From: Planctomycetota bacterium
GTDB lineage: Bacteria; Planctomycetota; Phycisphaerae; WQYP01
Reading direction: 5' to 3'
Assembly: GCA_021808105.1 (NCBI GenBank)
Contig: JAKBCC010000035.1
Span: 1 to 32,547 of the forward strand
Length of the DNA: 32,547 nucleotides
A program made the translations under genes and the position numbers. Positions 23,297 to 30,494 of this stretch are shown here, in pieces. Each line of letters begins with the position of its first letter. Positions within the stretch are counted from its first letter, which is position 1. The notes beneath the pieces are model-generated. The model searched no databases. It was not told the DNA's origin and saw only the letters and a list, made by a program, of their open reading frames with translations.

Positions 23297-24340
23297 ATGG
23301 CTTTCATATATGTTGGTCGATTTCGGCGATGGTTCCTTCACCTCGCATGTTTGATGGCTCTGATTGGGCCGCCAGGATTCGCGGCAGGAAAAGAACTGAT
23401 TGTCTCCGCCGATAAATCCCATGGCCAATTCACGACCCTTACGGCCGCGATCAAGTCGATTCCATCGCACAGTAAGACACCGGTCACAATTTTAATTCGT
23501 CCCGGGATTTATCATGAGCATGTCGTGTTTCCAAAACATGAGCCGCCGATTACATTGCTGGGGGAGGATCCTAACAATACGATTCTTGTCGATTCCTTAA
23601 TTGCCTATGACAAAGGGCCGAATGGAAAACCCATCGGCACATTCAGCACACAAAGTACGTGGGTGCAGGACAATCATTTCTCCGCCGCCAATATCACTTT
23701 TGCCAATGATGCCGGTATCAGCGGCAATGGATACAACGGGCAGGCTTTGGCCATCCGTGTGGATGGGGACCGGTGTGTGTTTTACAACTGCCATTTTATC
23801 GGCTGGCAGGACACGATTCTGCTGAATCAGAATCGGCAATATTTTGACAAATGTCATATTGACGGTGCCGTTGATTTTATTTTTGGCAACGCCACCGCCT
23901 TTTTCCGAAACTGCAAAATTGACTGCCTGGGTTATGGCTGTATTACCGCGCCCCGCACGCCGCAGTCCGCCCCGTTCGGCTTTGTCTTTTCGCACTGCAA
24001 AATTATCGCTTATACCAAGCCGGGCGAAACCTGGCTGGGACGGCCATGGGGGCCTTACGCGGCATCCTCATTTATTGATTGCTACATGCCAAAATCTCTC
24101 AATGCGTCCGGCTGGATGCACTGGACGGATAAGAAAAACCCTGAAAGTGCACGCTTCGCTGAATTTGGTGATTCGGGGCCGGGGGCTGGAAAGCGACCCG
24201 CCTGGATTACAGAACTCACCAAAGCCCAGGCTCGTAAGATGACTGTAACGCATGTGCTGGGCGGGACGGATCATTGGAAACCGGAATCTCAAGTTAAAGC
24301 GTTGCGGGTGCGCTTACGCGCAATGAGTAGTGAACACTGA
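23297..24340 (+). CDS. CE8 pectin methylesterase
   Basis: A 347-residue carbohydrate esterase family 8 enzyme that removes methyl groups from pectin. It has an N-terminal hydrophobic signal (HLACLMALIGPPGFAA) and the right-handed beta-helix motifs PGIYHEHVVFP, NGQALAIRVDG, GWQDTILL, DGAVDFIFGNA, GFVFSHCKI and WLGRPWGPY, so the two catalytic Asp residues and the Arg are present. The C-terminus ends VLGGTDHWKPE followed by a short tail, closely resembling the interdomain linker of the two CE8-GH28 fusions in this cluster. The SD before ATG 23297 is weak (GGGG at about 23284). It lies after a terminator, so its promoter must be in 23168-23296, where I see no convincing one. Confidence 0.92.
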   Translation: MAFIYVGRFRRWFLHLACLMALIGPPGFAAGKELIVSADKSHGQFTTLTAAIKSIPSHSKTPVTILIRPGIYHEHVVFPKHEPPITLLGEDPNNTILVDSLIAYDKGPNGKPIGTFSTQSTWVQDNHFSAANITFANDAGISGNGYNGQALAIRVDGDRCVFYNCHFIGWQDTILLNQNRQYFDKCHIDGAVDFIFGNATAFFRNCKIDCLGYGCITAPRTPQSAPFGFVFSHCKIIAYTKPGETWLGRPWGPYAASSFIDCYMPKSLNASGWMHWTDKKNPESARFAEFGDSGPGAGKRPAWITELTKAQARKMTVTHVLGGTDHWKPESQVKALRVRLRAMSSEH

Positions 24341-24460
24341 GTAATGAATAGAACGTGACACGCTGGGACGGTGCGATTAAGTCCGGGCCGCAAATTGGCA
24401 GGGGGCGGCTGTATCATCGAAATTTATAATTAGCGGCTTTGATTCCATTGGAGATGACCC

Positions 24461-26764
24461 TTGCGTAAAACTGCTGGAAAAATATTTTCTTCAATTGCTG
24501 CGGCTGCTGCGGTGATGCTCTTGGCGGCGTCCGGTGCCATCGGAGCCGCTGTGCCCGGCAAGGTGCTGGTGGTGGCACCGAACAATCCCGGCGATATGGG
24601 TACGATTCAGCAGGCGATTGATTCGGTTAAGGCGGACAGCAAAACGCCGGTTACAATTCTCGTTCATCCCGGCATTTATCATGAACGAATTAATATTCCG
24701 GCGAATTTGCCGCCCATTTCACTGGTGGGCGAAGATCCCGCCAACACAATTATTGCGTATTCTCTTATCGCCTATGACAAAGCACCGGATGGAAAGCCGC
24801 TTGGCATGTGGAATACCAGCACTGCGCGAATCCGGGAAAATAACTTTTCCGCGATAAACATTACCTTCGTCAATGACGGCGGGCAGGGCGGCCAAGGCTA
24901 TACCCGAATGAATGGGCAGGCGTTGGCGGTGCGGCTGGACGGCACGCACGATGTATTTGAAAATTGCCATTTCACCAGTTGGCAGGATACGCTTTTAATC
25001 AACGCGGGGCGGGATTATTTTGAGAACTGCACCGTGACCGGTTCCACGGACTATATCTTTGGAGCCGGGAGTGCCTATTTTAATCGGTGTCTGATTCATT
25101 CGCTGGGCCACGGCTATATTACCGCCGCCAAAACTCCCCAGGCTCAAAAGTTCGGATTTGTCTTTAACCGATGTCGCATCATCACCAGCACCGCACCGGG
25201 TCGGGTGTTTCTGGGTCGACCCTGGGGGCTGTATGCCAATGTGATCTTCAAGCATTCCTGGATGGGCAGCGGTATTAACCCGCGCGGGTGGATTGTCTGG
25301 GACGGCAATAAACGTGATATTAAAACGACGCGTTTTTCCGAATATGCAAACGCCGGCCCCGGCTCGATGCCGCAGGCACGCATCTCTTGGTTGCGGCCGC
25401 TTTCCGCCGCTGCCGCCAATAGGCTTACGCCGCGCTATGTGTTATCCGGAAAGCGTTCATGGAATCCGGAACGTGTGGTGCAGTTGCACCTGATTCCGGA
25501 TTATCTCACGGATTTTCCGCCGCAGTTTCCCAAGCGTCGCTTTAATATTACAGCCTTTGGTGCTGTGGGAAACGGCACAACGCTCAACACGGCGGCCATT
25601 CAAAAAGCGATCCATGCGTGTGCGCTGGCCGGGGGCGGGGAAGTATTGATTCCAAAGGGGAAATTCCTAACCGGCCCCATTACGCTGGCAAGCAATATGA
25701 ATCTGCATCTGACTGCCGGGGCGGTGTTGCTGATGAGTAACACATTTTCCGATTACCCCATTTTTCATCATCGGTATCAAAACTGTATCACCGCCATAGG
25801 CTGCGATAATATCGCCATCACCGGCCACGGAACTATTGATGGCCAGGGAGCGCCCTGGTGGAATGCGTATAAAAAATCCAAGCCCGGCGGAGCGCCCTCA
25901 CTGGCGGCGGATAAATTGCCGCATCGACCGTATCTGGTATTGCTGGATCACTGTCATCATGTGCTGGTGCTAAATATTACACTGTTAAATTCTCCGATGT
26001 GTAATTTGGTGACCGGCGGGTGTGATGATGTGGTTGTGAAAGGGATTGATATTCAAGCGCCGATCCATTCGCCGAATACCGATGGAATGGATCCATCGGG
26101 GCGCAATTATCTGATTCAAGGGTGCACCTTTAATGAAGGCGATGACTGCATCGCGATCAAAGCCGGTGGCAAAGCGCATCTATTGCACCCGGCGAGCGAA
26201 AATTATCTGGTCGAAAATTGCCGATTCTTCCATGGCCACGGTATGAGTGTGGGCAGCGGAACCAGCGGCGGCCTAACCAACCTGACGGTGCGTGATTGCA
26301 CGTTTGACGGCACGCAGGCGGGCGTGCGACTCAAGGCGGATATTCATAATGGCGGTCTGGTTGATGATTTATCCTACAGCAATCTGACCATGAAAAATGT
26401 GGACATACCGATTCTGGTCAGCAGTTATTACAACAATACTTCGCCCTGGGCCTATTCGATTCCGCAACGAGCGTTGGCGGCAAAAGGTCTGTCGGTCATC
26501 GCCACGACGCCGCGCTGGCGGCACATTCACATTGCGGATATTACAGCTACCGGCGCGGCCACGGCGGCGTTTATTGTAGGTCGTCCCGAAATGCCGATCA
26601 CTGATTTTTACCTGCGTCATGTAGACATCGCGGCAGCGGCGGGAATGCACATTGTCAATGCGGACATCACCATGCGGAGCTGCCGGATAACAGCCGGAAA
26701 AGGGCCGCAGATCATGGCGCACAATGCGAAAATAAATAAACAAATGAAAGCGACGAAACCATAA
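24461..26764 (+). CDS. CE8-GH28 fusion: pectinesterase plus polygalacturonase
   Basis: A 767-residue exported two-domain protein. After a signal (SIAAAAAVMLLAASGAIGA), a CE8 domain at about residues 35-340 shows PGIYHERINIP, NGQALAVRLDG, SWQDTLLI, TDYIFGAGS and VFLGRPWGLY. After a short linker, a GH28 domain begins near residue 360 (FNITAFGAVGNG) and carries HSPNTDGMDPSG, FNEGDDCIAIKA, GHGMSVGSGT and GVRLKAD, so all catalytic residues are present. The combination would demethylate homogalacturonan and then hydrolyse it on one polypeptide. The start is TTG 24461, with GGAG at 24450-24453; no ATG in frame fits the signal peptide. Such fusions are uncommon, and the window has two. Confidence 0.92.
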   Translation: MRKTAGKIFSSIAAAAAVMLLAASGAIGAAVPGKVLVVAPNNPGDMGTIQQAIDSVKADSKTPVTILVHPGIYHERINIPANLPPISLVGEDPANTIIAYSLIAYDKAPDGKPLGMWNTSTARIRENNFSAINITFVNDGGQGGQGYTRMNGQALAVRLDGTHDVFENCHFTSWQDTLLINAGRDYFENCTVTGSTDYIFGAGSAYFNRCLIHSLGHGYITAAKTPQAQKFGFVFNRCRIITSTAPGRVFLGRPWGLYANVIFKHSWMGSGINPRGWIVWDGNKRDIKTTRFSEYANAGPGSMPQARISWLRPLSAAAANRLTPRYVLSGKRSWNPERVVQLHLIPDYLTDFPPQFPKRRFNITAFGAVGNGTTLNTAAIQKAIHACALAGGGEVLIPKGKFLTGPITLASNMNLHLTAGAVLLMSNTFSDYPIFHHRYQNCITAIGCDNIAITGHGTIDGQGAPWWNAYKKSKPGGAPSLAADKLPHRPYLVLLDHCHHVLVLNITLLNSPMCNLVTGGCDDVVVKGIDIQAPIHSPNTDGMDPSGRNYLIQGCTFNEGDDCIAIKAGGKAHLLHPASENYLVENCRFFHGHGMSVGSGTSGGLTNLTVRDCTFDGTQAGVRLKADIHNGGLVDDLSYSNLTMKNVDIPILVSSYYNNTSPWAYSIPQRALAAKGLSVIATTPRWRHIHIADITATGAATAAFIVGRPEMPITDFYLRHVDIAAAAGMHIVNADITMRSCRITAGKGPQIMAHNAKINKQMKATKP

Positions 26765-26812
26765 GCGAGAATCCAGAATTCATTACCGTGTTTTAATTAT
26801 CCGGAGAAATCT

Positions 26813-28204
26813 ATGATACGTTGGCCATTAAATGTTTTAGTTGGGGCAGTTGCCGTTTCGGCTGCAGGCATAACCGGTATCAGTGGCGCTTCCGCAGCGC
26901 AACCGGCATGGGTTAACAGAGTTGTGGACAAGGTTCACCAGATGGTAAAAATGGATCAGCCGCGAATTCCGCATCGCATCTTTAACATTACTTCCTTTGG
27001 CGCGGTGGGTAATGGAACCACCGTGAATACGCAAGCTATTGAAAAAGCCATCGGCGCATGCGAAAAAGCGGGCGGTGGCGAGGTGTTGGTACCGGCGGGA
27101 AAATTTCTTACCGGCCCGCTGGTGCTCGGCAGCAATATGAATTTTCACCTGTCCCGCGGCGCGGAAATTCTCATGAGCACCGATCCCAGGAATTACATTG
27201 CTGTCGGCAAGCAGCGCAATGTTGGGCATCCGGGATATCGCAATTGTATTGTCGCGGTTCATGCCCACGATATTGCCATTACAGGGCATGGAATTATCGA
27301 CGGGCAGGGACAGGCCTGGTGGCCCAGATATCGCAAGCAGCCGGGGCATAAGCATCCGCCGAAGCTGCCGCATCGTCCCTTTATGGTGGTGCTGGAAAAT
27401 TGCACGCGGGTGCTGGTAAAAAATGTGCATCTGGAAAATTCTCCGATGTTCCATCTGGTGCCCAACGAGTGCCGCGATGTCATTATTGATCACGTAACAA
27501 TCACCGCCCCAATTAACACCCCCAACACCGATGCGTGCGATCCTTCGGGGTGGAATTATTACATTACCCGTTGCACCTTTAATGAAGGCGATGATTGTAT
27601 CGCGATCAAGGCTAGTGCCCGCAATGGCACGCCGGCGCATCCATCCTGCGAGAATTTTCTTATCACGCATTGCACATTTGAACATGGCCACGGCATGTCC
27701 GTCGGCGGCCAGACCAACGGGTGTTTGAAGTATGTGGTGGTGCGGGACTGTACGTTTGATCACACGCACCGGGGCGTGCGGCTCAAAGCCGGCCCGGGGT
27801 ATGGCGGCTTGTCAGAGTATTTGTGGTATCAGAACCTAACGATGCGCAACGTCCGGCTGCCCGTGTTCATTAACAGCTTTTATCCGAAGAAGCCTAAAAC
27901 GCCGTCGCAGGTACCACCCTTACGAACTCATCGAGACCTGCCGGTGTGGAAGCATGTCTATTTTGAAAACATTACCTCGGTCAACTCCCCCCATGCGGGG
28001 CGGATTTCGGCTCTGCCCGGGTTGCCGGCGGAAGATATTGTGTTCTCCAATGTGCATATCCGTGCGAATCGCGGCTTTACAATGCTTAATGCACGGAATA
28101 TTCATTTTGAGAATTCAAGTATCACCGTTCGGCATGGCCCGGCTATTATTCCCTATAATGCCCAAGTGGCGGGAATAAATATCAAAACCGGACGGTCGCA
28201 GTAA
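26813..28204 (+). CDS. GH28 polygalacturonase
   Basis: A 463-residue exported glycoside hydrolase family 28 enzyme that hydrolyses alpha-1,4 bonds between galacturonate units. The signal sequence is VLVGAVAVSAAGITGISGAS, followed by a linker (KMDQPRIPHRIFNITSFG) that resembles the interdomain linker of the neighbouring fusions. Catalytic blocks are NTPNTDACDPSGW, FNEGDDCIAIKA, GHGMSVGGQT and GVRLKAG. The usual NTDG is NTDA here, a small change beside a catalytic Asp. GGAGA at 26803-26807 precedes ATG 26813. It lies 48 bp after the fusion gene and probably in the same transcript. Confidence 0.93.
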   Translation: MIRWPLNVLVGAVAVSAAGITGISGASAAQPAWVNRVVDKVHQMVKMDQPRIPHRIFNITSFGAVGNGTTVNTQAIEKAIGACEKAGGGEVLVPAGKFLTGPLVLGSNMNFHLSRGAEILMSTDPRNYIAVGKQRNVGHPGYRNCIVAVHAHDIAITGHGIIDGQGQAWWPRYRKQPGHKHPPKLPHRPFMVVLENCTRVLVKNVHLENSPMFHLVPNECRDVIIDHVTITAPINTPNTDACDPSGWNYYITRCTFNEGDDCIAIKASARNGTPAHPSCENFLITHCTFEHGHGMSVGGQTNGCLKYVVVRDCTFDHTHRGVRLKAGPGYGGLSEYLWYQNLTMRNVRLPVFINSFYPKKPKTPSQVPPLRTHRDLPVWKHVYFENITSVNSPHAGRISALPGLPAEDIVFSNVHIRANRGFTMLNARNIHFENSSITVRHGPAIIPYNAQVAGINIKTGRSQ

Positions 28205-28290
28205 GCGGAACGCCGGCGTGCTTTGGTCAGATTAAAAGCGATGCGGCATCACCAGAAAATAACAACGTTTTACTTTAAGGAAGCGATTTT

Positions 28291-29265
28291 ATGAAGAACC
28301 GATTTGGGATAGCAATAGGGATCCTGGCCCTGGCGCTCACCGGAGTGAGCGTCCATGCGGCACCCGCCAAAGTCATGACTGTCGCAGCACATGGCAAGGC
28401 GGATTATCACTCCATTCAGGCTGCGATCAATGCAGCACCGCCGCACAGTCGCAGGAAGATTATCATCAAAATCGCGCCGGGCACCTACAAAGAACTGGTG
28501 ACAATTCCCTCTGATGATTCCAATATTGTTCTGCGAGGCCGCAATGCCAAAAAAACCATTATTACTTACAACCTCGGTGCCAGAGACAAGGGGAAGAATG
28601 GTAAGGAAATCGGCACGTTTCATACACCTACCGTGACGATTCTCGGGCGCAACATCACGGCAGAGCATCTCACATTTGTCAATTCCTACGGCAAAGGCAG
28701 CCAGGCCGTGGCGGTGCGAACCGGCGACGGCCCCGTAATATTCCGGCATTGTCGATTTCTGGCCTGGCAGGACACGCTGTATGTGCATAATCCACATGCA
28801 AAAATATATTTCAATAAATGCCTGATTCAGGGCGCAGTCGATTTTATATTTGGTGAGGCACGGGCGGTCTTTAATCATTGTGTGATTCGTTCTGTTGGAT
28901 CCGCCTGCATTACCGCACCTAATACCCCGAAGCGCCAGGCTTTTGGCCTGGTATTTCTGCATTGCAAAATTACCGCTTCGCCCCATGTTCGCAGGGGAAG
29001 CGTATATCTGGGCCGGCCTTGGAGGGCTTATGGAAGTACAACGTATATTGATTGCCACATGAGTAGGGACGTCGCTCCGGTTGGCTGGCTGAATTGGCAG
29101 GGCACAAAATTTTATAAAACCGCCCGATTTGCGGAATATCATTCCACCGGCCCAGGTGCCAAAACCAAAGCACGGGTAACGTGGTCACACCAGTTGACCA
29201 AAGCGCAAGCCGCTAAATATACGGTTAAGGCGATCCTGGGAGATGGTCCCTGGAACTCGCATTAA
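28291..29265 (+). CDS. CE8 pectin methylesterase
   Basis: A 324-residue exported CE8 esterase with signal IAIGILALALTGVSVHAA, then PGTYKELVTIP, SQAVAVRTGDG, AWQDTLYV, GAVDFIFGEA, GLVFLHCKI and VYLGRPWRAYGSTTYID. The catalytic Asp and Arg residues are retained. It is closest to the next gene (shared VYLGRPWR-YGSTT, KTARFAEYHSTGPGA), and the pair form a second CE8 subtype, distinct from the fusion-type domains. AAGGAAG lies before ATG 28291. The gap of 86 bp from the GH28 gene contains no terminator I can see. Confidence 0.92.
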   Translation: MKNRFGIAIGILALALTGVSVHAAPAKVMTVAAHGKADYHSIQAAINAAPPHSRRKIIIKIAPGTYKELVTIPSDDSNIVLRGRNAKKTIITYNLGARDKGKNGKEIGTFHTPTVTILGRNITAEHLTFVNSYGKGSQAVAVRTGDGPVIFRHCRFLAWQDTLYVHNPHAKIYFNKCLIQGAVDFIFGEARAVFNHCVIRSVGSACITAPNTPKRQAFGLVFLHCKITASPHVRRGSVYLGRPWRAYGSTTYIDCHMSRDVAPVGWLNWQGTKFYKTARFAEYHSTGPGAKTKARVTWSHQLTKAQAAKYTVKAILGDGPWNSH

Positions 29266-29360
29266 CGCGGCAAACAGACAAACGGGTTACGGATGTTATG
29301 ATTGTGTGGAGATGAGTCGATCCCCCAATTGTCAGTTTTACCCGTACAGGAGACCTTAAA

Positions 29361-30461
29361 ATGCGATCTTTGGCATTCAATCGGATGATTACTATTGCAC
29401 CGGCAACGGTACTGCTTGCGGCACTGGCCGCCGGAACGACACCGTCCGCCGCCGGTCCATTAAGCATGGCCCGCCAGTTAGCCGGTGCGACAGTGGCCAA
29501 GGCCGGTCGGGCGGCCAGTGCGGGAATCGGCCCGGCGGTCTATACGGTTTCGTATTATGTGGCCGGCGCGTACCGCACGGTTCAGGCGGCGGTTAATGCG
29601 GTGCCAAATAATAATAAGCGGTCGGTTATTATTCGAATTGACCCCGGTACTTACCCCGGGCAGGTGGTCATTCCTGCGGACAAATCGCATATTACGCTTC
29701 GGGGAGCCAACGCGAAAAATACGCAACTGACCGATGATTTGCCGGTCAGAGACGCCGGGAAAAATGGCCATCCCAGTGGGTTTATGAATACGGCCACGCT
29801 GTGTATTTATGGCCCACATACCACGCTTGACAATCTCACGATTCAAAATTCATACGTCCAAAAGTCCAACACCAACGGCAATCAGGCCCTGGCGCTTACC
29901 ATCGCCGGCGATAAACTGGTCTTTAATCATTGCCGCATTCTGGGATTTCAAGACACCATTTATTTTTCCCATCCCGATCCACGGGCCTATTTTTTGCACT
30001 GCCTTATTACCGGGGCAGTCGATTATATTTACGGCTTCGGCACGGGCCTGTTTGATCATTGTGTAATCCGAAACATTAATAAGGGCCACTGGGGCAGCAT
30101 CACGGCACCCTCCACGCCGGAAAATCAGAAATTCGGCTTTGTCTTCCTGCATTGCCGCCTCACGAGTTTGAAATCCACGCCCGCCGGCAGCGTCTATCTC
30201 GGTCGGCCATGGCGGCCTTACGGAAGTACAACATTTATTGATTGCTACATGGGAAAGCAAATCCGGCCGGTCGGCTGGAGCAACTGGAAAAAGCCGAAGC
30301 TGGAAAAGACCGCCCGCTTTGCGGAATACCATAGCACCGGCCCCGGGGCGGACGTAAAGAGCCGCGCCAAATGGTCCAGGCAATTGACCAGCACACAGGC
30401 GGTAAAAATTACCGCCCCAAAGGTGCTTGGGGCGGGAAATTGGTGGAAGATCAAACCGTGA
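29361..30461 (+). CDS. CE8 pectin methylesterase, divergent N-terminus
   Basis: A 366-residue exported CE8 esterase. After the signal (ITIAPATVLLAALAAGT) there are about 45 residues not seen in the paralogues, and the usual GxGxYxTIQ opening of the beta-helix is replaced by YYVAGAYRTVQAAV. Catalytic blocks persist as NQALALTIAGD, GFQDTIYF, GAVDYIYGFG (DFIFG is the norm) and VYLGRPWRPYGSTTFID. The key Asp and Arg residues are present, so activity is likely. AGGAG precedes ATG 29361. The gene lies 95 bp after its sister at 28291 and 33 bp before the next fusion gene. Confidence 0.92.
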   Translation: MRSLAFNRMITIAPATVLLAALAAGTTPSAAGPLSMARQLAGATVAKAGRAASAGIGPAVYTVSYYVAGAYRTVQAAVNAVPNNNKRSVIIRIDPGTYPGQVVIPADKSHITLRGANAKNTQLTDDLPVRDAGKNGHPSGFMNTATLCIYGPHTTLDNLTIQNSYVQKSNTNGNQALALTIAGDKLVFNHCRILGFQDTIYFSHPDPRAYFLHCLITGAVDYIYGFGTGLFDHCVIRNINKGHWGSITAPSTPENQKFGFVFLHCRLTSLKSTPAGSVYLGRPWRPYGSTTFIDCYMGKQIRPVGWSNWKKPKLEKTARFAEYHSTGPGADVKSRAKWSRQLTSTQAVKITAPKVLGAGNWWKIKP

Positions 30462-30494
30462 ATGTGGAACACAACCCGACACAGGAGTTATATG

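Noticed and set aside
26837..27769. 310-residue minus-strand frame opposite the GH28 gene
   Set aside because: The plus strand encodes a complete polygalacturonase with all catalytic motifs; the reverse frame is only its antisense reading.
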